Shown: positions 42,454 through 51,667, counted from the stretch's first letter. The stretch: 61,141 nucleotides of DNA from JAMZMI01 sp047632435 (GCA_047632435.1 JBLICU010000010.1:1-61141); one strand, 5' to 3'. Numbers and translations: made by a program. The notes: a model not told the origin generated them from the sequence alone.

Positions 42454-43470
42454 ATGCATACTAAAATTCCAACTTGGGTTATATCCTTACTTGCCTTTTT
42501 AGGAACTACATCGTGTACATGGGATCAATTGACCCCAAAGCTGGACTGTACCGTTTCACCTGTGCAAATAGCCGTCACTGATATTAATGACACCTTATGC
42601 GGTGAAACTAATGGAACCTTCTCTGTAAATGCGTCTGGTGGAGAGCCACCTTATACCTATGATTCAGAAGTAGGCACTAACTCAGATGGTGAATTTGAAA
42701 ATGTAGCTGCAGGAGCCTATACAGTCACTGCGATAGATGCCAGAGGCTGTACCAATGAAATAGAAGTTACTATTCAAAACCTGGATGGTGTGAAAATAGA
42801 TGAAATCATTTCGGTCGATTCAGGCTGCAACTCCTCAAATGGAAGCATTGAAATAAATGCCTCCGGAGGATCGATCCCTTACCTTTTTGGTCTGGATGAT
42901 GTCACACAGGAAAGTAATATATTCTCTGGATTGGGCGAAGGAACCTATAAAGTAACAGCCACAGATGCCAAGGGCTGTATTAATGAAATAAATATCACCA
43001 TTGAAAACTTAGATGGAGTAATTATAGATGAGGTCGCTTTGGTCAATTCTGGATGCAATTCATCTAATGGAAGTATTGAAATAACAGCATCAGGAGGATC
43101 GAGTCCTTACCTTTTTAGTTTGGGGGGTGCAACACAGGAAAGCAATTTATTCGTAGGGTTGGCTAAAGGAAATTATACTGTAAAAATACAAGATCAACTT
43201 GGTTGTGAGATCACTCAGGCCGTGGCACTCTCATCAGGTATTAGTTATGACAATTCCATCAAAGGAATTATTGAAAATAATTGCGCAATCTCCGGTTGCC
43301 ACAGTGGAAGCGTCTCACCAGATTTCAGAACTTTCAGTGCGATAAAATCAGCCGCAAATAACATAAAGACTAAGACAGGCAATAAATCCATGCCAAAAGG
43401 ATCCTCTTTGTCTCAAAGTCAAATTGATATGATCGCCTGTTGGGTGGATGATGGCGCCCTCGAAAACTGA
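42454..43470 (+). CDS. Lipoprotein with SprB-like repeats and a C-terminal cytochrome c motif
   Basis: About 339 residues. Lipoprotein signal (WVISLLAFLGTTSC), then three SprB-type beta repeats of about 75 residues, each with 'C....GTFSVNASGGEPPYTY' or 'GCNSSNGSIEI.ASGGS.PYL' and 'G.YTVTA.DA.GC'. The last 75 residues are a PSCyt1-like haem domain with a C-x4-CH motif (NNCAISGCHSG), a possible axial Met (KSMPKGSS) and 'QIDMIACWVDDGA'. I use the ATG at 42454, since the long upstream frame lacks a signal. With YceI and DUF5777 downstream this forms a recurring Bacteroidota cluster, possibly an envelope electron-transfer or lipid-binding system. Confidence 0.85.
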   Translation: MHTKIPTWVISLLAFLGTTSCTWDQLTPKLDCTVSPVQIAVTDINDTLCGETNGTFSVNASGGEPPYTYDSEVGTNSDGEFENVAAGAYTVTAIDARGCTNEIEVTIQNLDGVKIDEIISVDSGCNSSNGSIEINASGGSIPYLFGLDDVTQESNIFSGLGEGTYKVTATDAKGCINEINITIENLDGVIIDEVALVNSGCNSSNGSIEITASGGSSPYLFSLGGATQESNLFVGLAKGNYTVKIQDQLGCEITQAVALSSGISYDNSIKGIIENNCAISGCHSGSVSPDFRTFSAIKSAANNIKTKTGNKSMPKGSSLSQSQIDMIACWVDDGALEN

Positions 43471-43514
43471 TCCATTTCCTAGCAGGTACAATACTTAAAC
43501 TAAAGTCGAATAAG

Positions 43515-44063
43515 ATGAAAAATGGAATACTAATATTTATGATAGTAATAGGTGTTTTTGGTCAAACTATTGCCCAAAGCCCGCTCATTGATCGAGATGG
43601 TACAGCTACTTTCTTTTCTGAAGCACCAATAGAGAATATAGAAGCGACCAACAGTAAAGTGCTGGGCGCAATAGATCTGGAAAAAGGAACTTTGGCTGTA
43701 GCAATGTTTATCAAAGGGTTTCATTTTGATAAGAGCTTGATGGAGGAGCATTTCAATGAAAACTACCTTGAGTCTGACAAATTCCCGAAGGCTACATTTA
43801 AAGGCACTTTCAATGATTTTTCAAATCTAGATTTTTCTAAGTCCGGCAGCTTTGAAGCAGAAGTGGAAGGAGAGATTGCAGTCCATGGAGTAACAAAGCC
43901 ACTAAAGGCGACAGTCAAATTTGATATTTCGAAATCGAAAATGGTGGCGTCAACCACCTTTGATCTTACTGTAGCTGATTTTGATATCGAAATACCAAAG
44001 CTGTTGTTCACCAACATTGCAGAAGTGGTGGAAGTAAAAGCATTATTTAATTTCTCACTTTGA
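43515..44063 (+). CDS. YceI-family periplasmic protein
   Basis: 182 residues with a signal peptide (LIFMIVIGVFGQTIAQ). The body is a lipocalin-like YceI barrel: 'GTATFFSEAPIENIEATNSK', 'FIKGFHFDKSLMEEHFNENY', 'SDKFPKATFKGTF', 'GEIAVHGVTKPLKATVKFDI'. YceI proteins bind isoprenoids or fatty amides. It lies between the cytochrome-like lipoprotein (44 bp) and the DUF5777 barrel (6 bp). Confidence 0.92.
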   Translation: MKNGILIFMIVIGVFGQTIAQSPLIDRDGTATFFSEAPIENIEATNSKVLGAIDLEKGTLAVAMFIKGFHFDKSLMEEHFNENYLESDKFPKATFKGTFNDFSNLDFSKSGSFEAEVEGEIAVHGVTKPLKATVKFDISKSKMVASTTFDLTVADFDIEIPKLLFTNIAEVVEVKALFNFSL

Positions 44064-44068
44064 ATACC

Positions 44069-44935
44069 ATGAAAAAGACAGTTTTTATCACCGGTGTTTG
44101 TCTCATGTTTACCTTGTCATTATCGGCACAGGATGACCTTCTCGCTAGTCTGGAAGCAGAACAAACAGATGAGCATTTACTTGTGGAAGCCACATTTAAA
44201 GGAACCAGACTTATCAACGGTCATTCCATTGAAACAAGAAAAAAGGGTGTGATGGATTTCATCATTGCTCATCGCTTTGGTACCATCGATGGTGGTATCT
44301 ATGACCTCTATGGCCTTGACAATGCCTCCATGCGGATAGGTTTAGAGTATGCATTAACCGACAGGCTTTATCTAGGGTTGGGCAGGAGTTCTTTCGAAAA
44401 AACTTATGATGGCTTTATTAAATACCGACTTATTCGACAGTCTACCGGAAAAAATAGTATCCCATTTTCTGCGACATGGTTAAGCTCTGTTGCAATAAAG
44501 ACCCTGAAAAATCCGGAGGTTGATTTGTCGTTTACCGACAAGATGGCCAATACCCACCAACTTTTGATCGCCAGTAAATTAAATAATAATATTTCTATAC
44601 AACTCGTACCCACATGGGTACATAGAAACCTGATTCAAGAAGAAGATATAAATAACGATGTATTTGCTTTGGGAGTAGGGGGACGAATAAAACTTACACA
44701 AAGGATGGCGCTTTGCGCAGAGTATTATTACCAGTTTCAGCAGCTCAATGAAGCCACAAAAAATGCGCTGGCAATTGGGGTTGATATCGAGACTGGCGGC
44801 CATGTTTTTCAACTTCAATTTACCAATGCTACTTCAATGATTCCCAAGGGATTCGTATCGGAAACAACTAATAATTTCTTTGATGGTAAAATCCATTTTG
44901 GTTTCAATATATCAAGGACTTTTCAAGTGAATTAG
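44069..44935 (+). CDS. DUF5777-family outer-membrane beta-barrel protein
   Basis: About 288 residues. A signal peptide (TVFITGVCLMFTLSLSAQ) is followed by alternating amphipathic strands: 'LVEATFKGTRLINGHSIETR', 'GVMDFIIAHRFGTIDGGIYD', 'ASMRIGLEYALTDRLYLGLG', ending in a C-terminal aromatic strand 'KIHFGFNISRTFQVN'. The 'HSIET...GV.DF.I.HRFG' opening is the DUF5777 signature. The ATG at 44069 is preferred to TTG three codons upstream. Last gene of its operon. Confidence 0.88.
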   Translation: MKKTVFITGVCLMFTLSLSAQDDLLASLEAEQTDEHLLVEATFKGTRLINGHSIETRKKGVMDFIIAHRFGTIDGGIYDLYGLDNASMRIGLEYALTDRLYLGLGRSSFEKTYDGFIKYRLIRQSTGKNSIPFSATWLSSVAIKTLKNPEVDLSFTDKMANTHQLLIASKLNNNISIQLVPTWVHRNLIQEEDINNDVFALGVGGRIKLTQRMALCAEYYYQFQQLNEATKNALAIGVDIETGGHVFQLQFTNATSMIPKGFVSETTNNFFDGKIHFGFNISRTFQVN

Positions 44936-45027
44936 ATAGCCAGCGATGATAATGATGGTTCTTAGAGCCACCTTTTTAATGATCTCAGAAAATCTTACCA
45001 TTCTTTGATACCCGTAACAAGTCTTTT

Positions 45028-45453
45028 TTATCCAAAGTACTCGACGTAATTATTGTTGGTTTCATACAATCTCAAGGAATGAAGGTTACAATGGCTTCCA
45101 AGTTTTGAGATTTTCGGTTCGAGTATTTTCCAAAACTCCTCAACGAGAACTTCGGCGCTTGCCATTTTCCCTTTCATAAAATCTACGTCAAGGTTGAGAT
45201 TTTTATGGTCTACCTTTTCCAAAATATCTGCTTTGATTAGGCGTCCGAGATCTTTGAAATTGACTACAAATCCTGTGTCTGCATCTACATCGCCTTTCAC
45301 GGTAACGATAAGCTCAAAATTGTGTCCGTGCCAATTCTCATTGGCACAAGGGCCAAAAATTTCTTCATTCTTTTCCTTGCTCCAGTTAGGATTAAAAAGT
45401 TTGTGAGCGGCGTTGAAATGTTCTTTCCTACTGATGTAAACCATATCATACAA
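45028..45453 (-). CDS. queD: 6-carboxytetrahydropterin / 6-pyruvoyl-tetrahydropterin synthase-like enzyme
   Basis: 141 residues of the PTPS/QueD fold. Zinc His: 'HFNAAHKL' and the 'HGH' pair in 'GPCANENWHGHNFELIVTV'. The Cys of that segment is the catalytic thiol, spaced C-x5-HGH as in eukaryote-like PTPS rather than C-x3-HGH of E. coli QueD. 'DTGFVVNFKDLGRLI', 'DHKNLNLD' and the terminal Glu segment 'LHSLRLYETNNNYVEY' complete the site. It could serve queuosine synthesis or another pterin. A second Met at residue 4 is an alternative start. Convergent with DUF5777. Confidence 0.9.
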   Translation of the reverse strand: MYDMVYISRKEHFNAAHKLFNPNWSKEKNEEIFGPCANENWHGHNFELIVTVKGDVDADTGFVVNFKDLGRLIKADILEKVDHKNLNLDVDFMKGKMASAEVLVEEFWKILEPKISKLGSHCNLHSLRLYETNNNYVEYFG

Positions 45454-45580
45454 TTATGGCGCAAAGATAATAAAGGTAGCGTCAAACATCAATCATAAGT
45501 CTGATTTGACGATGATGCGAATGAAGTCTTCAAACTGTTTAGCAGGTACTCGTGGATAATTGTTTCTGGGACATCTTAAC

Positions 45581-46855
45581 TCAAAGCTTGCTGTCCTTAT
45601 CCATACAACATTTTTTGTATTTCTTACCACTTCCGCAGTGACGGGGACCATTTCGACCTGGTGTTTTTTCTTTGGCAAATGGTTCTCCTTTAGCCCAATT
45701 AGGCCAGCCCAATGGTCCATCTGGATTCTGATCATTAGGTCCTGGGAAATCATAATCTTCTTCTTCATAGAAAAGGTGCTCATCCATTTTTAGAACCTCT
45801 TGCCAGGAATCACCACGTTTCAAACTGATGGGTTTGACACTATCGTGATCCAATATTTTTTCCCCTTCAAGTATTTGAATGGCTTCATTTATTTCGTTAA
45901 TCGAACCCAGTTGCCATGTTTTTTCGTCAGGATCAGCTTGCAGTTTTTTCAATTTCTCTTTCAATACCGGAATCGCTTCTTTTATTTGTAATTCAGCAAT
46001 AGTTGCAGCCAGAGCATCTTGCCAGGAAAGATCATCTCGTTCTAGAAGTGCGAGTAAACGTGATTTGTATTTATCAACATCACAGAAATGGAAAGTATCA
46101 AACAGATAAAATATATAGTGTTTTGTTGCTTCTTCTGTATCCTTTTCCATTGCACCCAAAACCTTCGTTGCGGTCAAGTCCGGGAACTTCTCTGCCAGTT
46201 TACAGATAAAGTACTGCCCCTGATCTAAAAGCCAGTCCGAATCATTTGAATTGTACGCGTATATTTCAGTCACAGGATTGATCAAATCTTCACAGAGATG
46301 GCCTTCTGCGGCAAGCGCATACCAAAACGGAGCAATTGTACAATCTGCCCAGCAATATTGGTGATCAGAATGGTTTCTGAGTGCCTTTAGGATAGCTGAA
46401 ACAGCCTCATCTGAAGGGTCATTTTGTACGTATTCTATCGCCAAAAAAGGAATCCCTTTATTACAGCGATCAAGCACTGTCAGAGCGTCTTTCAGACTAG
46501 GTAGTTCGAGCGGTGTTTCGGGAAGCTGATGGAGGTTGTATGCATATCGATCCTCCAGATGTTCTGTGCCATATTTCAGATCATAATACCATTCAATGGA
46601 TAGCGCTTCCAATATCAATTCATTCGCCTTTTTTATATCAATGCCCAAATTACACAACCGTTCGGAGGTCTGGTATTCAATAGTCTTCTCTTTTTCGAGG
46701 GCTGTTTCTAACCAGTGCTCCATAATAGATTGCTCATATTCGTTGTGGAGAACATCTTGCGGACATGTGAATTTTTTCAATTCTTCATATTCACTATCCT
46801 CTTCTGGGTCGTAAAACTCATGATCCAAATCATGCGCATCTAAGCTGTCCATCAT
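45581..46855 (-). CDS. SEC-C motif protein with HEAT-like helical body
   Basis: 424 residues. The first ~370 are acidic helices arranged like HEAT/DUF1186 repeats ('SLKDALTVLDRCNKGIPFLA', 'WQDALAATIAELQIKEAIPV'). The C-terminus is a SEC-C zinc knuckle: 'GRNGPRHCGSGKKYKKCC'. The usual motif is PCPCGSGKKYKKCC, so the first Cys of the C-x-C pair is Arg here (CGT for TGT) and the following Pro is His; His may take over zinc binding, or the site may be dead. It overlaps the upstream pRiA4b-type gene (ATGATGG). SEC-C proteins act in chaperone or translation-linked processes; the role here is unknown. Confidence 0.82.
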   Translation of the reverse strand: MMDSLDAHDLDHEFYDPEEDSEYEELKKFTCPQDVLHNEYEQSIMEHWLETALEKEKTIEYQTSERLCNLGIDIKKANELILEALSIEWYYDLKYGTEHLEDRYAYNLHQLPETPLELPSLKDALTVLDRCNKGIPFLAIEYVQNDPSDEAVSAILKALRNHSDHQYCWADCTIAPFWYALAAEGHLCEDLINPVTEIYAYNSNDSDWLLDQGQYFICKLAEKFPDLTATKVLGAMEKDTEEATKHYIFYLFDTFHFCDVDKYKSRLLALLERDDLSWQDALAATIAELQIKEAIPVLKEKLKKLQADPDEKTWQLGSINEINEAIQILEGEKILDHDSVKPISLKRGDSWQEVLKMDEHLFYEEEDYDFPGPNDQNPDGPLGWPNWAKGEPFAKEKTPGRNGPRHCGSGKKYKKCCMDKDSKL

Positions 46856-47445
46856 TTGGCCAGTTTCGTATAGATTTCTGCTAACTGCTCCATGTTGTTC
46901 AGGAGTAAATCATTTGTCTCTTTGATATCAAAAAATGCTGCATCCCAATCTTCGCCCATCCAATCAGTGATTTCCTCGAATTCAGGGTGATTTTTGTCTG
47001 ATATAATTTGCAGCATGTCCTGATAGCGCCAGATACCTCCACAATCCTCTGGTGGACATGCATTTTCACCATCAAGGCAAACAGGATGATTTTTTTCTTT
47101 TTCTTGCGGAAAGACCTTTTCCAGTTGAATGTCATGCTTCCAGTGATCCCCAAAATCATAAACGTAACTGAATTTGGTTTTTACCATACTCACTGTTTCA
47201 TTCAGAAACGTGTCCATGCTGTCCCTTGACGTAGGGTCCGCACCATCATCAACATCGCCTTCGAAATCATAGATTCTAGTGTTGCCTATAGTGAACTCAT
47301 AGAGGTGCTCATTTCCCCAGCCCATGGAAAGCTGAATGATATCATGAAGTTCAGAAAATGTAGTTTCTTCTGCCACAAGTATGCTACGCCAGATTTTCGG
47401 GTTGCTACCGCTAATTTCAATTTTTAGCTGATAGAGATGTTTCAT
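46852..47445 (-). CDS. Plasmid pRiA4b ORF-3-family protein
   Basis: 197 residues with the whole family signature: 'YQLKIEISGSNPKIWRSILV', 'TFSELHDIIQLSMGWGNEHL', 'YEFTIG', 'FSYVYDFGDHWKHDIQLEK', 'CLDGENACPPEDCGGIWRYQ'. Members are called pRiA4b ORF-3 or IS1096 passenger proteins; the fold is unknown biochemically and they often lie next to SEC-C proteins, as here, with overlapping genes. No transposase accompanies it, so the mobile-element name is probably historical. Confidence 0.92.
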   Translation of the reverse strand: MKHLYQLKIEISGSNPKIWRSILVAEETTFSELHDIIQLSMGWGNEHLYEFTIGNTRIYDFEGDVDDGADPTSRDSMDTFLNETVSMVKTKFSYVYDFGDHWKHDIQLEKVFPQEKEKNHPVCLDGENACPPEDCGGIWRYQDMLQIISDKNHPEFEEITDWMGEDWDAAFFDIKETNDLLLNNMEQLAEIYTKLAK

Positions 47446-47934
47446 GTGTATAAATTAGGCTTTTGTCCTTTGGCTAATTAGAGTTTTTTCTTTTTTAAAT
47501 GCTCATTACCTGTGATTGTTATAGCTTCGACTGATAGATATTTCACAGAAATCAAAGTTAAAAAATTAGAAGATAAACATCGTAGGTACAATTTGAAAAA
47601 TATGTTCTCAGCAATCGCTCGGCTCTTTTTCCTGTATGATTCCTTTTGGTAAGGTTCCTGCCTGAATGAACTGAAGCTTGCTTATTTGTAATTATTTGTA
47701 TTTAGTTATTGGGTAGTTCTGCATCGGTTGTTATTTGTTTTTGGCAAAGCAGAGCAGCCATTTGTAAGTGTCATTGATGACTTAGATAAGGAGACTGGTG
47801 AAGCTTTATCATTTCAAATATTCATCTCTAATCTATATTCAATTTCATTAAAGAATAAAAGTTGAGGTTTATTATCTTTAGAGAGAAAATAAACAATCCT
47901 ATCATTAAACAATTTCACAAATAAAGAAACGAAA
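47446..47934. other. 489-bp intergenic region, no intact gene
   Basis: Between divergent genes. An open frame without a start (about 47690-47864, '..GKAEQPFVSVIDDLDKET' and beyond) may be coincidental. A TATCTTTA box near 47875 resembles the -7 consensus and could serve the SDR gene. No RNA genes or repeats noticed. Confidence 0.4.
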
Positions 47935-48915
47935 ATGGCAAATCAAGTTCAAACAATTCACTTAGACCATGTCATCAATCATCACTCTCAGGACATGACT
48001 GGCAAGGTGGTTGCGATCACAGGAACCACAAGCGGAACCGGTTTCATCTGCGCCAGGGAAGTGGCAAAAAAAGGTGCTACGGTCATTTTACTGAATCGTC
48101 AAAGTGAAAGATCAATAAAAGCCTATCAGATGCTTAAGGATTCCGTTCCTGATGGAAAATTCGACGCGACAGCTTGTGACCTGCAAAGTTTTGAAAGTGT
48201 AATAGAGGCAATAGCTGCAATAAAATCAAAGTATGACATCATTGATGTTTTGGTGAACAATGCTGGCGTAATGGCCCTAAAAGATGAAGCTACAAAAGAT
48301 GGATATGATGTCCAGATTCAAACCAATTGTCTGTCGCATTTTTTGATAACCAAAGAGCTTTTCCCGCTAATTCAGAAAAGTAGTGAAGCCCGAGTTATCA
48401 ACCATTCTTCCATGGCAAGAATAGGAGGGCCTTTGGAACCACAATATTTTGAGAAAAGGGGCGGAGCTCTTGGCGGAGATGGAACAGAAGAAGAAAACAA
48501 AAGTTTTCGAGGGCCAAGATGGGCTCGATATCACCAAACCAAGCTCGCCAACTGTGCTTTTACATATGGTCTAAAAAAGAAGTTGGAAGCGGCAAATATC
48601 AGCAACATCCTTCCACTTTTGGCTCACCCGGGATTAGCCTTAACCAACCTGCAAGTAACCACTGCTGTAGATGGAGGTATGGATGCCAATTCAGAATTCA
48701 TGGCAATAGCGCAAACTGCTGAAGATGGTGCCACCGGTATCATAAGAGCTGCTATGGATCCAGATGCCAAATCTGGTGACTTTTTTGGCCCTTCCGGTAA
48801 GGGGTGGGCTGGTTACCCTGAATTATTGACTCCCGAAGAGCATTTGTATAGCAACACCAACATCCAAATAAACTGGGAGGGATGTGAAAAAGCCGTTGGT
48901 AATTTCATGCTTTAA
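47935..48915 (+). CDS. Short-chain dehydrogenase/reductase
   Basis: 326 residues of the classical-like SDR fold, in the branch resembling protochlorophyllide reductase and retinol dehydrogenases: cofactor motif 'VAITGTTSGTGFICAREVAK' (TGxxxGxG), 'VLVNNAGVMAL' (NNAG), catalytic Ser in 'RVINHSSMARI' and 'YHQTK' (Y-x-x-x-K). The extra insertion 'EPQYFEKRGGALGGD' is typical of that branch. Substrate unknown. It stands alone, with the small conserved gene behind it. Confidence 0.9.
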   Translation: MANQVQTIHLDHVINHHSQDMTGKVVAITGTTSGTGFICAREVAKKGATVILLNRQSERSIKAYQMLKDSVPDGKFDATACDLQSFESVIEAIAAIKSKYDIIDVLVNNAGVMALKDEATKDGYDVQIQTNCLSHFLITKELFPLIQKSSEARVINHSSMARIGGPLEPQYFEKRGGALGGDGTEEENKSFRGPRWARYHQTKLANCAFTYGLKKKLEAANISNILPLLAHPGLALTNLQVTTAVDGGMDANSEFMAIAQTAEDGATGIIRAAMDPDAKSGDFFGPSGKGWAGYPELLTPEEHLYSNTNIQINWEGCEKAVGNFML

Positions 48916-48982
48916 TTGAATTGATTACCGCTTACTGATTATCGAACTGAACAAGTATGAGCCATTTGAAGTTTTCTTATTC

Positions 48983-49351
48983 ATGAAACATAGACCAGTG
49001 ATAGAAAAGGCAAAAGTGACTATTGATACCAGTCTGGAAGAAGCCTTTCAAAATAAGACGCTTAGACCCATCATCAAGATGAAGCATGACTTGCTCATCA
49101 AGTATACGAAGAACTATATTGCAAATAAAAAGCATGATTTTGCTTTGTTAAACTTAGAAAAGCAGCTCAATTATGTAAGCTCATGCTTTGAACAAGATCA
49201 TAGGCTTAGAAATGAACTTCGGGGTATGGTTATTGGCCAATACACTGTGGATGAATACGTTAGCTACTGTCAGATAAGCAAAGCGATTAACAAGCGGATC
49301 GTGAATATTATCAAAGAGCGTATGATTGATCACATTGATGTGTTAAGTTAA
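48983..49351 (+). CDS. Conserved helical protein of unknown function, 122 aa
   Basis: An all-helical basic protein. The pattern 'F.N.TLRPI.K.KHDLLI', 'FEQDHRLRNELRGMVIGQYT' and 'DEYVSYCQISKAINKRI' matches a widespread Bacteroidota family that is often mislabelled glyoxalase; no metal-binding residues of a glyoxalase are present. It starts 67 bp after the SDR gene on the same strand. Function unknown. Confidence 0.75.
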   Translation: MKHRPVIEKAKVTIDTSLEEAFQNKTLRPIIKMKHDLLIKYTKNYIANKKHDFALLNLEKQLNYVSSCFEQDHRLRNELRGMVIGQYTVDEYVSYCQISKAINKRIVNIIKERMIDHIDVLS

Positions 49352-49503
49352 AGGCGTCACCCTGAGCCGCAAGGGAATTAATTTAAGAATTACAGCTTTA
49401 ACGTCATATTGTGGCTTGAGGATCTTACTTCACAGTTATTGATCTTTGTCTTACACTTCAATACTGATACATTGCACCAATTTCCAAATTCCAACATCCA
49501 TTC

Positions 49504-50187
49504 ATGAGTCTGCTGAGTGCCATCTTATATCACGTCTCTATCAAGCAGCTTTGCAAGCTGATCAAGCAGCATTTTTCAGCATATGAGTATCATTTCAAAA
49601 AACACGCTATCCTGTTGAAAGATACCGATCATAACCTGACCGGAACCATCCGACTGCCACTCCATATTTCACTGAATAAGGATCTTACCATCATCACAGA
49701 CGAGGGAAATGTACTTTACCTGAGCATCGAGTCAGACAATGCAGCCATTAGCATGATGGAGGGCGAAGAGAACGTATACCATACCACCTTTGGAGCCTAC
49801 ATGACGCGCAGAAAGCAAGGATTCAGTCAGATCAAGTATTTGAATAAAAAAGGGAAATCCCGGGCAGGATCAAGAGTGCGATTGGCTTCTTCACTCACAT
49901 TTTTTGAAAATATAAACCTGACATTGACTGAGATTTTGGAGACGTATGCGATCGACCGCCTGGCACTCAACTGCAATACAACCTTGATTCCTTATTTGTA
50001 TCAATCGAAGGAAAAATGCCCATTTGAAAAAACCGATCCCAGATTATATAAGATTCCTTTGCACATTCCACAGTCCAACTTCACAAACCTTGAAGCAGCC
50101 ATCAAAAAACTCAAGGCTCCCGTACTCTTTTACGAAGATCAAAACAAAGTCTTGATGGAGCCTTTGTTGGCAGTTGAGGAAGACTAG
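49504..50187 (+). CDS. VLRF1 (Vms1-like release factor) domain protein
   Basis: 227 residues whose middle and end follow the VLRF1 domain of Vms1/ANKZF1, which cleaves peptidyl-tRNA on stalled 60S subunits. 'RRKQGFSQIKY' (about 102-112) has the G-x-x-Q loop of the catalytic site (Gln109 as counterpart of the yeast Vms1 Gln295). It is followed by the conserved basic stretch 'NKKGKSRAGSRVRLAS' and, in the C-terminal part, 'TDPRLYKIPLHIPQSNFTNL', equivalent to the DPR...P.. element. No ankyrin or zinc-finger parts are present. It may act in bacterial ribosome rescue. The motif match is by eye, and the family is scarcely studied in bacteria. Confidence 0.7.
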   Translation: MSLLSAILYHVSIKQLCKLIKQHFSAYEYHFKKHAILLKDTDHNLTGTIRLPLHISLNKDLTIITDEGNVLYLSIESDNAAISMMEGEENVYHTTFGAYMTRRKQGFSQIKYLNKKGKSRAGSRVRLASSLTFFENINLTLTEILETYAIDRLALNCNTTLIPYLYQSKEKCPFEKTDPRLYKIPLHIPQSNFTNLEAAIKKLKAPVLFYEDQNKVLMEPLLAVEED

Positions 50188-50280
50188 ATACTAGCTACTA
50201 CCAATTGTAATACTGTTAGTGGTAAGCCCTAACCGATTCCGGCTATCCGATCCTTTCCTACGTTGATTTATCAATGGTCA

Positions 50281-50370
50281 TCTTTCCACTTTAATCTTTC
50301 CACTTTAATCTTTAATCTTTAACCTTTCATCTTCCCACTTTCCAATTTAATCTTTCCACTTCAAACTCCC
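50281..50370 (+). repeat. Class C 7-bp repeat array, gene-less
   Basis: Consecutive 7-mers in one phase: TCTTTCC, ACTTTAA, TCTTTCC, ACTTTAA, TCTTTAA, TCTTTAA, CCTTTCA, TCTTCCC, ACTTTCC, AATTTAA, TCTTTCC, ACTTCAA. It also shows a 14-bp super-period. It resembles the class B array in unit length but has a different consensus. It is intergenic, with no four-helix-bundle gene beside it and no visible inverted arm. Confidence 0.7.
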
Positions 50371-50531
50371 CCTTGCTCTTAAACAAGACTTCTCACCCTA
50401 AAGGGATTCTAAGTGACGATCCAACATGTACACTGATTACTTTTTACTGAAAACTGATCACAACTATTATAAACAATATTGCGTTCCTTGACTTATTACA
50501 TGTAGATACATAAATAAGCGTCAATCAAAAT

Positions 50532-51647
50532 ATGAATAATCAACTATTGCTTAAATCATTAGATACACCAAATCTTCAACTCAAAAACCGTGTGGTCATG
50601 GCGCCCATGACAAGAAGCCGCGCGGATAATGAAGGCAAAGTGCCTACCGAAGACTTACAAGGCGTTTATTACGAGCAAAGAGCCTCTGCAGGCTTGATCA
50701 TTACGGAAGGGTCACAGGTCTCTGAAAAGGCTGTTGGCTACATCAATACTCCGGGTATTCACACGCAAGCCCAGGTCGAAGGATGGAAAACCGTGACCAA
50801 AAAAGTGCATAACAAAGGCGGTAAGATTTTTATTCAATTGTGGCATGTGGGCCGGATCTCACATCCAGATTTTCATGGTGGAAATTTACCATTGTCGCCA
50901 AGTGCTATCAATCCGAATGCACAATCTTACACCCCTGAAGGAATGAAAGATACGGTTACTCCAAAGGAAATGAGCAAAGCCGAGATCCAACAGACAGTAA
51001 GAGATTTCGCCCATGCGGCAAAAAATGCCATGGCAGCAGGATTTGATGGTGTAGAGATTCATTCATCTAATGGCTACCTTTTTCATCAATTCTTCAGCGC
51101 AACATCCAATCACAGGACGGATGAATATGGTGGAAGCAAGGAAAAAAGGGCTCGTTTCCTATTTGAAGTATTGGATGCTGTACAAAAAGAAATGCCCATT
51201 CAGAAAGTAGGTTTAAGACTCAATCCTTCCTTAAATGGCATTTTTGGGATGACCATGGATGAAGAGACCATCCCGACCTTCGATTATATTATTGAGAAGC
51301 TCAATACATACGATTTGGCTTACTTGCATCTGTCTGAGCCATTCAACGATGTGTCAGATATACCTTATGCTGAGACACACATAGCAAAAAGATATCGACC
51401 GATCTATAAAGGCACATTGATGATCAATGCTGGTTTCGATCAGGAGAAAGGGAATCAGGTCCTGGCAGATGGAGACGCTGACTTGGTGGCTTTTGGAAAA
51501 CCATTCATTTCTAATCCCGATTTGGTAGCACGTTTCGCGCAAGGCGTATCCTTATCAGAATGGGATGGCAGTACCTTTTATACACCAGGAAAGAAGGGCT
51601 ATTCAGATTATGAAGTCAAAACAGAGCCCCTGTATCAGGAGTCGTAA
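50532..51647 (+). CDS. Old yellow enzyme-family alkene reductase
   Basis: 371 residues of the flavin-dependent ene-reductase family (NemA/OPR type): 'LKNRVVMAPMTRSRAD' at the FMN site, 'WHVGRISHPDFHGG', the substrate-anchoring His and Asn in 'GVEIHSSNGYLFHQFFSATS', 'NHRTDEYGGSKEKRARFL', 'LRLNPS' and the phosphate-binding end 'ADLVAFGKPFISNPDLV'. It reduces electron-poor double bonds such as enones, using NAD(P)H. A terminator follows. Confidence 0.95.
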   Translation: MNNQLLLKSLDTPNLQLKNRVVMAPMTRSRADNEGKVPTEDLQGVYYEQRASAGLIITEGSQVSEKAVGYINTPGIHTQAQVEGWKTVTKKVHNKGGKIFIQLWHVGRISHPDFHGGNLPLSPSAINPNAQSYTPEGMKDTVTPKEMSKAEIQQTVRDFAHAAKNAMAAGFDGVEIHSSNGYLFHQFFSATSNHRTDEYGGSKEKRARFLFEVLDAVQKEMPIQKVGLRLNPSLNGIFGMTMDEETIPTFDYIIEKLNTYDLAYLHLSEPFNDVSDIPYAETHIAKRYRPIYKGTLMINAGFDQEKGNQVLADGDADLVAFGKPFISNPDLVARFAQGVSLSEWDGSTFYTPGKKGYSDYEVKTEPLYQES

Positions 51648-51667
51648 GCGTTAGCCAAGCTATATTG

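Noticed and set aside
46852..47445. Transposon passenger gene implying a nearby IS1096-type element
   Set aside because: The family name suggests this, but no transposase or inverted ends are near; the gene pairs with a SEC-C gene like a normal operon.
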